Shown: positions 27,413 to 39,058 of the stretch, piece after piece
How the letters are laid out: every line of letters begins with the position of its first letter
Position numbering within the stretch: the stretch's first letter is position 1
Source: Kuschelorhynchus macadamiae
Lineage: Eukaryota > Arthropoda > Insecta > Coleoptera > Curculionidae
DNA: 64,000 nt
Assembly: GCA_030620095.1 (NCBI GenBank)
Contig: JAUTXW010004486.1
Coordinates: 15,001-79,000, forward strand
Direction: 5' to 3'
Made by a program: the position numbers and the translations under genes
Notes under the pieces: model-generated
Databases searched by the model: none
Seen by the model: the letters and a program-made list of their open reading frames with translations, nothing else
What the model was told of the DNA's origin: nothing

Positions 27413-29419
27413 ATTGACTAAAACGACGTTGGAATAAAATATTAACTTACTAGTACTTTTGATATTTTCGTGTTTTTTCTGTTGTTTTGTTAATAAATTT
27501 TACATTAATAAATAAAACATTAAATGTTTTTTTTTGAGTCAGTATGCATTTGCTTATTGACAAATTTAAAAAAAAATCACCTTTTTACCAGTTTATTTGC
27601 GTAATTGGCCATAAACGGAAAAGAGCCCAGTTTGAGGCGTCAAAATCTAAATACGTTTAAATCGATCAAAATTGATACAATAATTTTATTTGACTTCTAA
27701 ATAATAGCTTTTTTTCAAATTTTTCACATAACAATTTAAATTAAATGACAAATATACCTACTTTTAGTTAATCTCAATTTGGTTGTAATAATAACTAATT
27801 AATAACTAGGTAGGTATAATTTCTAAGTCTGCAAAGAAATAAATGGAGTTATAGCATTAAAATTACACAGTACACAAATACTTACCTTATCTATTTTTTT
27901 TTTTAACAAAAATTATATCATCCTTTTGCCTCATTTCGTATAAAGTGATTATTCCTTCCTTTCACAACCAAAATATGATGAACCCTTATATTTCAACACT
28001 GACATGAGTTCGAACAGGTATGTTAAGATTTTGTAAAATGTCTGCGTAATGATCGAAATTTAACCGTCTTGTCGATCGATGGTCGTTTTTACCACACCTC
28101 ACAGCAATTAAGGAGATTATTGCTAATTTATGAATCCATGTCGTATTGAGAAGTTCAACTTGTGAAAGTAAAAAAACCAAAGTGAGACTCACGTGACAGA
28201 AAAGCCTAGTCGAGGTCTTTCAAAGTTTACCCGAGTGATGGCGTCCTTTAGCTATTAAAAATTATGCATTTCTTTAAATTAGATTTTTATTTAGGTATTT
28301 ACATTTTGGAACCAAATTGTAATTCTGAAAGTTGCAGGAAATGTATTAAGGTTTTTAAAAAAATTATACCTCCTCAGTTATATTCAGTTTTGAAGTAAGA
28401 ATATCATATAAAAAAATCACAACTTTTAGTTTCCATATGATATAGTCAGTTTTTGGGCAGGACGTCAAGGCATCGATGTGCTTTTAGAAAAGAAGTACCT
28501 CCGAACGTTAAGACTTTCGGTTGATTTATAATAAAATTGAATGTTGTCGGTGGGGGCAAAAACCACCAAACCGGGAAAAATAATGTTTTGCAAGCAACTA
28601 GTTTTTCTCTTAAAGCATTTAGGTTTTGTCCCCATTTGTCTCCTCAATAATTTTGCGTTATGGTACTTTTTCAATAAAACTAATTTTTAGCCAACGCCAA
28701 CCAAAAAATCGGAAAAAATTTAAAAAATCGAATTTTCTTAAAAAGTGGCGGTAAATGTAATTTGGTTACACTTTTTTGAAGATATGGATCTACAAATATT
28801 TTTCATTAATGTAGGTGCCCTTTCAGAGTGTTTTTTGTTTTTGTCAGAAACTTGAGCTATTTGGCGACCATGCATTCAATGGACTTCTGCTTTTGCACAA
28901 AGGTTTAAAAATGGAAAAAAATACTTCTGAAACTTTATATCGTTATTTTTAAATAAGCTTTATTAGGCGTACAAAGGACCGTTTACGTTCCTTTGTACGT
29001 CGTGCTGACTCTTGTTAACAAAAAAAGAAAAATACAGGGCAGACCTCATAGGCCCCTTGAACAACTCAACAGTATTTGATACTGACAAAAAACTTTTCGC
29101 TTCGGAAGGGCCAAAAAATGTATGTTAAATTTGATAAAATCATTAAATTTTAAATAATTTTCTGCTATTGTTTCGACCTACGTATATATCTGACGCTTTC
29201 CTACAATATTTAGACAATTCGACCACCCTTTCAATTTTAATTAATCATGACGCAGGAGCTAAAGCCACATGGTTTGGATTGCCTAATTTATCTGAAGAGG
29301 TTAAAGTTTAAAGCTGAAATTTCCATTTGGTTGTGGCTTATTCCGGGGTCGTCTTATCTCATTTTAAGTTTTCGAGGGTCTTTGTTAACGTCAAACTAAA
29401 AGAAATCAGGGGCGAGCAA
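27413..29419. other. AT-rich stretch with no recognised gene
   Basis: No coding family was recognised. An 11-bp perfect stem, CGTACAAAGGA (28968-28978) with TCCTTTGTACG (28989-28999), could be the tip of a short inverted-repeat element. Confidence 0.5.
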
Positions 29420-30480
29420 ATATTACTTCCCTCATAAAAGGGAAGTATAGTAATCGTGAAAAAATCACCCTCCGAGATTTCTTCAGATCTTTACATCAGG
29501 GTCCCTAAATGCCGAAAAACATTTGTTTCCGAATTCTGTCGGTCTGTGTGTCTGTGTGTCAGTTTGTCTGTTCGCAGCATAGCTAAAAAACTACTTACCT
29601 GATTGATTTCAAATTTTGGTCAAAAATGTAAGGGTCATATGGGACTGAAAATGGTGGCCTAATTAAATATCTAAAAAATCGCCCTGAAAAAACTACTTAT
29701 AATAATTTCAAATTTTGTGCACGCACTAAGTATGATATAGAGATAAACTAGTAAAATTGTGGTACGAAATCAACATCGCTGAACAAACTGGCGGCGAAAT
29801 AAAATATTTGTAATCCTGAAATAATCAGGTCTTTTCCGGTTTTAGCGTCCCTAGATTCCAAAAAATATTTTTATCAATTCCGTCGGTCTGTTAGTTCACA
29901 GCGTAAGTTAAAAAGTACCAGTCAGAATCACTTTAAATTTTATTCAAAAATTAAGTCATGTGGGGATAATCTGGTAATATTTTGGTAAAGTTTGGTAGGA
30001 AGACGTTAAAAAAATTAATTCTAAAAAAACTAATTATCCAATTTCGTCAAATTTTACACAGAAATCAAGTGTTACATAGGAATGAACTGGTAACATTTCA
30101 TTATGAAAGCATTAATTGGGATATAGAAATAAACTGGTAATGTTGTGGTAAGAATTCAAGACGGCGGAACAAAATGGCAGCCAAATAATTTTTTAAAAAA
30201 TCAACGTAAAAAAATCTTATTGAGGTGCATAAAAATTAAACGTGATATAGTTATAAACTGGTACAAATTCCACATAACGTAACAAAATAGCTGTGTGAGT
30301 CAATGTAAAAACAGCTTCCTGAAATTGTTTTAAACTATGCCCAAAAATGAAGTGCGGCATAAGTAGAAACAGGTATAATATTTGTAGGAATCTAATTCAA
30401 AGGACCGAAATGGAGCTCAATAAAAATGTTTGAAAAGATAGTATATATGTTACGAACATAGTATGTGTTTAACTAAATTG
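29420..30480 (+). repeat. DR1 dispersed repeat, forward copy
   Basis: It starts with a small hairpin (ACTTCC ... GGGAAGTATAGTAATCG), then AAAAATCACCCTCCGAGATT, a CTGTCGGTCTGTGTGTCTGT block, and several degenerate subunits ending in AACAAAATGGCAGCC. The 3' side ends near GGTCATACTTTACTATTCC. No protein coding is seen. Confidence 0.82.
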
Positions 30481-30989
30481 GGTCATACTTTACTATTCCT
30501 AATAAAAGGAAAGATTTATTACGATGGAAATTTCGGGTTAAGGAAATTTAGCGATTCTTTTATTATAGCATGATGAATGTGCATCGCGAAAAATATCGAA
30601 CTATTTTTTACCGATCTATCCTTTATATAATACAGCCCAGATCTTAACATGAGAATCGTGCATGTAAACATGTAAAACAAAATCGATCCAAAAACTTCCT
30701 ACAAGGTTAATTGTGGAAGGTAGGAACATTTATATTATGAGTCACTTTAAGAGTCACATAAGGATATTTGTTCCTTAAAAACATATAACTCTTCAATTAA
30801 ACCAACACGATTTCAGCAGTTTGAAGAAATCTAGTTAACACCAATAATTTTTTAAAGCTAAGCTTAATAGCTGGTTAATTTAATGTGACCAGATTATTTG
30901 CGCTGCCCAATTGCGTATCAGTTTCACATTACATGCCAGCCGAAGCCAATAGCTGCAGCTACTTTATGCTATTTATTTAATTTTAGCTT

Positions 30990-31380
30990 AATTAAAACTG
31001 ACTCTCGGATTTTTACCACCTACTCTTATATACCCCACTGTTTCAAGTGAAGAATGATTTTTTGGTGTACTATAACGATTAGAAATTGAGGAATCTAAAA
31101 GGCACTTAAATGTTTGAGGAATTCCTTTAACATCTATAACCTCAATAGGTGCAGTAGACAATAAAACACCTTCTGCCGTTACTTATGCGGTAGATAAAAT
31201 ACTACTAAAATTATTAATTGGGGTCTTATGTTTAGGATTTTCTGAACTGTCATTACCCTGATTGGAATCAGACAGAGAATGAGTTGACATTTCTTGCGTA
31301 ATTTGATGGCCATGATTGTGTATATTAGAACCCGTAGCGTAGACAGATGCAGAAACGTATGGTGGCGTTTATTACAAATT
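30990..31380 (-). pseudogene. BEL/Pao retrotransposon protease relic
   Basis: The minus strand reads a Ser/Asn/His-rich tail, a stop, and then EGVLLSTAPIEVIDVKG followed by KCLLDSSIS. LLSTA, a hydrophobic strand, Gly, and LLDSGS is the BEL/Pao aspartic protease signature; here the Gly of DSG is replaced by Ser. Only about 120 codons remain and no RT is visible nearby. The reading is my own translation and the assignment rests on this one motif. Confidence 0.6.
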
Positions 31381-31843
31381 TTAGAAGTTGATAAAAATTA
31401 ATAAGACCTAAGGTCGTTTATACGGAACAATCAAAATATCTTTTTTTTTATGAAGTTTTTTGTGGATTATAACATAACACACATATATCTTTAGTTCAGT
31501 CGATTTTCATTTATTAACCAAAGGAAATCTTATTGCTTGGAAAAGATAAGATTCTATATGAACTTCATTTAAATATAACATGCCATGGGTCGCTAAAGTA
31601 ACATTTTTTATTTATTATATTAATAATGACGCCAGAATTTAATTTTGCAATGTATAGAAAACTAACATAAGGTTTACTTTATAGTCGAACTATATATTAT
31701 ACTGTTCGATATGTCTTTCTTAATTTTTTATCCACTTATCATATAACTTTCTAACACACTGAAAAAGTAATATAGTAAATTCTAACAATACGCATTTGTT
31801 GTTATCGAAAATATGGTTAATTTAACAATTTTCTTCAGTGAAA

Positions 31844-31881
31844 CTTACTATTTTACGATTAATTATTCGTAAAATAGTAAG
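31844..31881. repeat. Perfect 15-bp inverted repeat
   Basis: CTTACTATTTTACGA and its exact reverse complement are separated by 8 bases. Function is unknown; it could be the centre of a small foldback element. Confidence 0.7.
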
Positions 31882-32067
31882 GTAGTCACGGTAACAATAC
31901 GAAAATTATTAAGATATTATTATTAATATAATTAATTATGTTTGCTATCACGAACAAGACAGTTAAATATGTTTAACGATATATTTGCGTCATAGTTGCA
32001 ATCTAATATTGTTAATTAATACCAATTCTTGACAATAGTTGTCGTTATATTTTGCTGTGCGATTTAG

Positions 32068-32238
32068 TTATTTAAAGTGAATTACTTTGTTAGACGACAC
32101 GTCCAGCTGGACTTTTTGAACTTCGCGTTCTACTGTTGTCAGATGGTTGGGTGTCGCGTCAATCGTCAAGTCGTGTCGCCCATCGGTTGTGGTTGTGATC
32201 TTGCTATTTACTGGTTTCCGAAATAATTTCCTGTCATG
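32068..32238 (-). CDS. Candidate terminal coding exon (weak)
   Basis: The minus strand shows a pyrimidine-rich segment ending TTTATTATGCAG at 32239, a good 3' splice acceptor. An open stretch of 56 codons follows and ends in TAA at 32068. The peptide (for example DGRHDLTIDATPNH and TTVEREVQKVQLDV) has a balanced, protein-like composition, and the local base composition is less AT-rich than its surroundings. No family is recognised, and no upstream exon or AATAAA signal was found. It may be a last exon of a host gene or chance. Confidence 0.25.
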   Translation of the reverse strand, partial: HDRKLFRKPVNSKITTTTDGRHDLTIDATPNHLTTVEREVQKVQLDVSSNKVIHFK

Positions 32239-34759
32239 CTGCATAATAAAAAGGGTAGAATGGTGGAGGTTAAAAAGGTATTGGAAAGTTGGAACATTTA
32301 CCACTTTATGATATTTCCGAGGGTAAGTACACTTATCACAGGCAATTTTAAAAATTATGTTCCTGGTAGGCCGTACTTTATTTCAAAATTTATAGTAGGA
32401 TCCATATCTAGAACTACAGATATATGACATTAAAATTCCTAGAGGAGCCACTATCTATATTTATAGAAAATCTGCTTTTTTATGTTTTTTAACATTTTAT
32501 AACTATGAAGTAAATTTTCCATTAATTATTTTAGTATATCAACTGAAAAATTCGTTCAATTAGCAAGACTTGAAACAATTGTTTCTTCAAGAAAATAGTG
32601 GAATATAATCCACACCATTTGTTTTTTATTTAAAAGGAAAATATAGGCGGTGCGCCAGAGGAAAGCTGTTTGATAAATACCACAGACCAACAGAAGGTGT
32701 TCACTGAGGTTAGTGGGACTGGTAAAAAAACGATGCCATGCTGATATAAACAGCAACGGTATGTAAAAAATATTTATATTTTGTCCTTCCTTCTATAATA
32801 TAGAGAAACGTACTCTGAGCTGTTTTTTCCATTATTAAATCGGTTTTATAGTTATATATATTTATAGTGTGGAAAATAGCAGACTAGTATTGAAAAGATA
32901 CTTTGCTTAAGAGTTAGGAACACATTTTTTTACTAGCTTATGCAAATTATAAAAATAATAATGTACTTACATTTTAAATAACAAAATAACAAATACAAAA
33001 TATATTATTTAAATTATATTTTATTGCCTACTCCATAATCGCTCCAAGTTTCTTTAACATGCGATTATAGTGTGAAAATGAGATAATTCAAAAATGACAC
33101 CATGCTAGATAGTTAGGCTGAATCAAATTTCATTAGATTTTTGGGCTAGTATTGATTAAAGAGCGGGTTGTAATTTATTCAAAAAGTTTTTGGCTGTGGA
33201 GGCCAAAATGTTTGAAACTGTCAAAATTAATGATAACTTTTTTATTGTTTTATTGCTGTATTTTTTTTTGATTCTACAGCTCAAAATTGTATGGAAACCC
33301 TAAAAACCAATTTTTGATCCCTATAATTTCCAAAAATGTGTTTTATATAGTGATTTGCCTTTTAACAGACAGTGAGAAAATAGGCAAATTTTGTTTTTTT
33401 AGAAACTGAGAAACATGCAGATATTTTAAGACGGCTTGGAAACTGAATCGAGACCGCCCTGGATCGATATTTGTGAGAAATGGAACATGACACAAAAAAT
33501 TGGGAATTTATTACCCTGTATCCTGAAAACCTGTGGACATTTATAGGGCATACATAATTATGTTTATATATCCTTTTTATGTTATTTATCACTTGCTTAA
33601 AATGTATAGCATATTTAAGAAACATTGTATTGTTGTTATAGTCAAATATATACTATTAGACCATAAATTTGTTTTTAAATTTTAACAGTATAGAGAGTAA
33701 ATATAACCATATTAATTTTGTAATTTCTACGGTATAATATTGCCATAATAATCGGCAAAATAACGATATTTACATAGCAAATTCAACAAACTGCTATTGT
33801 TGTTATAACTACACAGGTCGTCAAAATAACAAGCCTTATTTTGGAATGAACCGTACACATGGTAAAGTTAAACTTTGTCCGGTTAGTAAGTGTTAAAATA
33901 AACATTGTTCATATAATCATTTAAATAATAAAAATAACAATATTCATGAATTAAATTAAACATCCAGATATGTTTATTATAATCACATACATATCGCTAA
34001 AATACCTAAAAGAAATATTTTTAAATTAGCAATTGCATATATAGTTAAAGTAGCAATAATTATTTAACAATACTGAAGCTGCAACTATGACTATAAGTTT
34101 TGCTATGCCTATACTAAACATACTAAAGTTACTATACTTTAAATATTTTTTTTTGTTAGTTTAACTGATTTTTTTTTCAATATACGCAGGAAGTTTTGTA
34201 AGATATTAGGGCTGTGTCGAATCATTTACTGTCCTCTGTTCTTGTTCTTAGGTCTTCAATATGATAAGGAGTTTTGTAAACTATGCTTTTATATTCTCCT
34301 AGAATAGCGAGTATTTCAAAGGTAAATCAAGGCAATTGTTCGGTAGTCAATAGGAAGCTGGATTATGTCACCCAGCTATCGACGACCGTGCTGATAATTT
34401 ATTGTTTTCCTCGAATGTAGACAGAGAAGTTCCATCCATCCATCCATTTTTGCGACACTACGATGTTAATTTTCATCCCTGAGACCCATTGTGAAAGTTT
34501 AGGATTAAAAATCAGAATTTATTTCGAAAATCCGTATGGAGATTTTTCCTACGTCTGATTTATTTTCTAACCAGTTTTGTGTTTTGCTTAATTTCGTTAA
34601 TAATTTCTCACCGCTTTAAACTTATGGCTCACAACATAGGTATGTGTGATATCGATATCCAGAACTGGATGGGAAGGCTAATGGATGACAGGGTAGCTAG
34701 AGGAGGATGAAACAGCACAAGAAAAAAAATGAATAGAGCTTTTAGCTGTTTGCATCTCA

Positions 34760-34945
34760 TAAAGTCGTCGTGAAAACTTCACCCAGCCAGATTTTTTCAG
34801 ATCATCAATTCCGTCGGTCTGTCTATCTTTTCAAAGCAAAGTTAAAAACTTCATACTCGATTGACTTTAAATTTTGGTCAAATAATAAGAATCATATGGA
34901 GATAAAATGCTACCATTTTGGTAAAAATCTTATATGGCGGATCCG
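34760..34945 (+). repeat. DR1 fragment
   Basis: AATTCCGTCGGTCTGTC followed by a single subunit (AAATTTTGGTCAAATAATAA, CATATGGAGATAAAATGC, TTGGTAAAAATC). It is a short copy that runs into the GGAAGTCAGT minisatellite. Confidence 0.75.
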
Positions 34946-34984
34946 AGGTGTAAACCGCTGAGGAAATCTGGTGTACAAGCAAAT

Positions 34985-35075
34985 GGGCGTCCGTAGAAGT
35001 CTGGTGGAAGTCAGTGGTAGTCAGTGGAAGTCAGTCGAAGTCTGGTGGAAGTTAGTGGAAGGCAATGGAAGTCAG
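34985..35075 (+). repeat. Minisatellite of GGAAGTCAGT / GGAAGTCTGGT units
   Basis: Degenerate 10-11-bp units (GTGGAAGTCAGT, GAAGTCTGGTG) repeated about eight times. The same minisatellite occurs at 41888-42010, also beside DR1. Confidence 0.85.
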
Positions 35076-35809
35076 TTGTTGAAATGAGGAAATCTTTACT
35101 TTTATCAAACTTTTAATTAAACTGAAAACAAAAAATTAAGAAAAGAAAACATAAGAAAATCCCGTCAATTGACTAACGTATATCTCACGTCTCTCATATT
35201 CAATTTTTTAGTGGAAAAATAACCTGATATCTGTCAGTTTTTCCGAAAAATCAACTGAAAAAATATCATTCAAGTTTGACAATGCATGTTAAAATGAGTA
35301 TAACATAATAAAAATAAGTTTGTTAGTTTAATAGTTATTGCTTTTACTATCGTTTTAAATAAAAATATTGTTATATTAAATATTATTTATCTATTTATTT
35401 AACTCAGGAAATAATCTTACCTCGAATCTTACCAAATATCCCTCGTGCATTTAAATTTTCCTATAGAAAAATTAGAATATTCCGTTCCAAGAAATGTGTT
35501 TAACAAATAGCATCCGCGCTAGTTTTGTGTTTGACTCGAACTTTAAAAACCACTAATGTTCGTGCTGCTTGTTAAACAGATTAGTTAAAACTCGTTTTTC
35601 CGGAAAAATTAAATGCACTAGGAATATTACCCCCGTTAAATAAAGCTGGCAACATTTAATAATGCTCAGGGACGTCTGGCGTGATCGACGATATTCCGTG
35701 CCATCAGCTGAGCTGTAATTTTAGATCTCTAGTGTCGCAAGTGTGGGTTGTTGAACTCGTTCAAGTTTATTTACATAATTTTTTGGTAAGTTTTTAGCCT
35801 TTTTACTTC
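35076..35809. other. Unassigned AT-rich sequence
   Basis: No gene was recognised. 35640-35790 is less AT-rich and ends in a splice-donor-like TTTTTTGGTAAGTTTTT just before DR1. It could be a non-coding first exon, but nothing else supports this. Confidence 0.35.
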
Positions 35810-37400
35810 CATCGTGAAGGAAGTATTGTAATCGTTAAAAAATCACCCTCGAGATTTTTTCAGGGTCCCTAGATGACGAAGAACAGGTTTTCTCAATTCC
35901 GTTGGTCTGTCTGTCTGTCTGTCTTTCGGTCTGTCTGTATGTCTGTCTGTCTGTTCGCGGTGTAGCTAAAAAAACTACTTACCCGATTGACTTCAAATTT
36001 TGGTCAAAAATGGGGATGACCTAGTAACACTTTGGCTCGCATTTTGGTAAAAATCCAATATGGCGAAACAAAATAGCGGCTTGGTGAAATGTTGAAAAAA
36101 TTATTATTAAAAAACTACTACTCATCCAATTTATCTCAAATTTTGTAAAAACATCAAGTCGTCCCTACTCTCACGTAGTGACGTATCTCACTTTTTTACA
36201 ATTTTTAGTTACGCCGCCCAGAAGTTTACTTATCTTTCTTCACACAAAGTGGCGTATCTCAGTACTGTACGCGGTTGGACCCGCCTATGTTTATTGGTTC
36301 TCTCATAAAGGCCGAATTAATGTCACTAAAAACTTTAAATCGCCTCTCCTGAAAAATTGCTAAAAATGAGATACGTCACTCCGTAAAATTAGGGACGAAG
36401 TATTATGTTGGAATCAACTGGTAACATTTTCGTACGAATCCAAGATGGCGGAACAAAATGGTGGCTAAATAAAATTTTTGTAATCGTGAAAAAGTCGCCC
36501 TCTCACTACACATCCTTACGATTTATTGTCGCTAAATGCCAAAAAATATGTTTTATCAACTCCGTCGGTCGGTCTGTCGATCTTTCTGTCTGTTTGTTAG
36601 TTCGCTGCATATCTTAAAGACTACTTACCCGATTGGCATCAAATTTTGGTCAAAAATCAAAGGTCATATGGGGATAGTCTGGAAAGATTTTGGTAAAAAT
36701 CCAATATGGCGAAACAAAATGGCGGCGTAGTGAAATGTTAAAAAAACTATTATTACAAAACTACTCATCCAATTTATCTCCAATTTTAGAAAAACGTCAA
36801 GTATTATATTGGAATCAACTGGAAACCTTTTGGTACAAATCCAAGATGGCAGAACAAAATGGCGGCTTAATAAAATATTATAAAATTCAGCCGTCTGTCA
36901 GTTCTCGGCATAGCTTAAAAAATTAAGAGTCATATGAGGATGATCTGGTAATACTTTGGTAAAAATCGAGTATGGCAAAAACAACATGGCAGCCTAGTGA
37001 AATATTATAAAAACATATTATGAAAGCTACTTGTCGAAGACCGCTGAAATTTTGTGCCATAACTAATTATTGTAGTATAGGGCTCAACTAGTAAAACTGT
37101 GTTACTAATTGAAGATGGGGGAACAAAGTTGCGGCCAAATAAAATTTTTGTAATTGTGAAAAAATCAGCCTCTCAGGTTTTACATATCTTCATGTTTTAG
37201 CGTCCCTATATTCCAAAAAACATGTTTTATCAATTCCTTCGATCCGTCTGTCGGTCTATCTGTCAGTTCGCGACATGGCTTAAATAATACTTACCCGATT
37301 GACTTAAAATTTTTACGAAAAATTAAGAGTCATGTGGGGATGACCTGGTGTAATATCTTGGTAAAAATCCAATATGGCTGAACAATGTTAAAAAAAATTG
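35810..37400 (+). repeat. DR1 dispersed repeat, longest forward copy
   Basis: It opens with the hairpin ACTTCCATCGTGAAGGAAGT and ATTGTAATCG, then GTCTGTCTGTCTGTC runs. Repeated subunits of about 140 bp follow: GACTTCAAATTTTGGTCAAA, GGTCATATGGGGATAGTCTG, GGTAAAAATCCAATATGGCG, AAACAAAATGGCGGC. Three CCGTCGGTCTG-type blocks suggest two or three fused or nested copies. It is interrupted by a MITE at 36159-36398 and by an array starting at 37406. Confidence 0.85.
36159..36398. mobile_element. 240-bp MITE with about 45-bp TIRs inside DR1
   Basis: The left end TCGTCCCTACTCTCACGTAG and the right end (reverse complement starting TCGTCCCTAATTTTACGGAG) share GTGACGTATCTCA over about 45 bp. Comparison with the uninterrupted DR1 subunit (CATCAAGTATTAT) shows clean insertion with a 2-3-bp duplication (AG or AAG). 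The superfamily is not assigned. Confidence 0.82.
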
Positions 37401-37405
37401 TTAGA

Positions 37406-38256
37406 GTGGTGTATTATTTGGGGTTAAGATCCAGTAAAAAAGAAGTTTTTTTAATTGTCAACTTTTCGGAACTTAATGTGTGCATCCTCAGGATACATAT
37501 ATAGATCCTATATCCTGCATGAAACCCATATTATCAATCTTTACCTACTCCGTTGGTCCGCACATATTTCATAGATAGATTTCGTTAACAAACCTTTTGT
37601 TGTTATATTACAGTGGTGTATTATTTGGGGTTACGGTCCCGTATAAAAATAAAAGTCTATTTTTAAATAGTCGACGTTTGTTGCATCTTTAGGACACATA
37701 TACAGCTTCTATATCCTGCATGAACCCCATATTATCAGCCTTTACCTACACCGTTCGTCCGCAGATATCTCCAAGATACTATGTTTCTATGGTTTTCGTT
37801 AACGATCCTCTTGTTGTTTTGTTAGAGTGGTGTATTATTTGGGGTTAGGGTCCAGTGAAGAAACAAAAGACTGTTTTAATTTGTCGACGTTTCGCAAGTT
37901 TATTGTTGCATCCTCAGAATACATATATAGATTCTATATCCTGCATGAAACCCATATTGTCAGTCTTTACCTACTACGTTGGTCCGCAGATATTTTCCAG
38001 ATATTAAGTTTTTAAATGCTTTTCGTTAACGATCCTCTTGTTTTTATGTTACAGTGGTGTATTATTTGGGATTAGTATACAGTAATAAATAAACTGTAAT
38101 CGCAACTTTATTGTTGCATTTTCAGGACACATATATAGATTTTATATTCTGCATGAAACCCATATTATCAGTCTTTAACTACTTCGTTTGATCGCAGATA
38201 TTTCCCAGATATTAAGTTTCTAAATGTTTTTCGTTAGCGATCTTCTTGCTGTTAGA
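37406..38256 (-). repeat. Tandem array of 203-227-bp units
   Basis: Unit starts (GTGGTGTATTATTTGGGGTT) are at 37406, 37613, 37827, 38054 and 38257, so spacing is 207, 214, 227 and 203 bp. Each unit holds a CATCCTCAGGATACATATAT block and CTATATCCTGCATGAAACCC. On the minus strand the better units carry CTGAGGATGC ... TTGCGAAACGTCGAC. The array sits between DR1 segments (up to 37400 and from 38526). Strand is given for the hammerhead-like motif. Confidence 0.88.
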
Positions 38257-38525
38257 GTGGTGTGTTATTATGGAGTCAGGAAATAACTGCAGACCAACGG
38301 AGTAGGTGAAGACTAATGATATGATAATATGGGTTTCATGTAGGATATAGAATCTATGTATTCTGAGGATGCAAAAATAAAGTTGCGAAACGTCGACATT
38401 TTAAAAAGGGGCTTTTGTTTTTTTACTGGATCTTAACAACTAGGGGATCGTTAACGAAAACCAAATAGAAACTTAATATCTGTGAAGTATCTGCGGACCA
38501 ACGGAGTAGGTAAAGACTGAAAATA
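38257..38525 (+). repeat. Inverted terminal unit of the 210-bp array
   Basis: After GTGGTGTGTTATTATGGAGT the sequence switches orientation: GCAGACCAACGGAGTAGGTG, GGGTTTCATGTAGGATATAG and TTCTGAGGATGCAAAAATAA are reverse complements of the forward units. A final partial repeat of the CGGACCAACGGAGTAGG block ends near 38520. Confidence 0.85.
38363..38397 (+). ncRNA. Hammerhead-core-like motif in array unit
   Basis: CTGAGGATGCAA, a loop, GTTGCGAAAC, then GTCGAC: CUGANGA - stem - GAAAC. Equivalent copies lie on the minus strand of the forward units (best at 37883-37916). An extra U lies between the core and the stem, and the cleavage-site strand is not evident. Confidence 0.3.
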
Positions 38526-38840
38526 TGGGTTCCAATTTAAGATGGCGAAACAAAATAGCGACCAAATTTAAATTTTGCAGAAAAATTAGATGTGAAAATT
38601 GGATAAACTGGTATAAATTTAACTCGACGTAGCAAAATGGCGGTATCTGTCAGTGTAAAAACTACTTATTGAATTTATTTTAAATAATGCTGAAAAGTCA
38701 AGTGTGTTATAGGTAGAAAGAAAATGGTAAAATATTGGTAGGAATCCAATATGATGAAACAAATAAAAATGAAAAGACAGGATATGTAACACATATATAC
38801 TGTGACTAGGTATTGAACTAATTTGGGTTATATTTCACTA
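38526..38840 (+). repeat. DR1 repeat, 3' portion after the array
   Basis: TTCCAATTTAAGATGGCGAA resumes directly after the array, followed by subunit scraps and the DR1 end block (GGGTTATATTTCACTATTCC), which matches the end of the copy at 30480. Confidence 0.78.
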
Positions 38841-39058
38841 TTCCTAACAAATGGAAAACATCAAAACGAGGGGAAGTGTTGGGTAAAGAAATTTACCGAT
38901 TTTTTTATATTGTATTAAGTTGAAGTCTTGACTATTTTTAGTATTTTGTCTCACATTATTTATCCTGACGTAAACGCAATTCAAAATTAAGACGAGAATA
39001 AAACTCGATATAGGCAAATAATGATGAGATTTAACAACGATATGTGTTTTTATCTCTA

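Larger units (their letters stand above)
31381..34759. other. AT-rich stretch with no recognised gene except a candidate exon
   Basis: No transposon family was recognised. A 15-bp perfect stem (31844-31858 with 31867-31881, CTTACTATTTTACGA) has an 8-base loop. The short stretch 32068-32238 is richer in G and C and is listed separately. 33150-33360 loosely resembles the units of the 25.9-kb array. Confidence 0.45.

Noticed and set aside
34985..35075. CRISPR-like array
   Set aside because: Units are 10-11 bp, contiguous and without spacers, in a eukaryotic context; it is a minisatellite.
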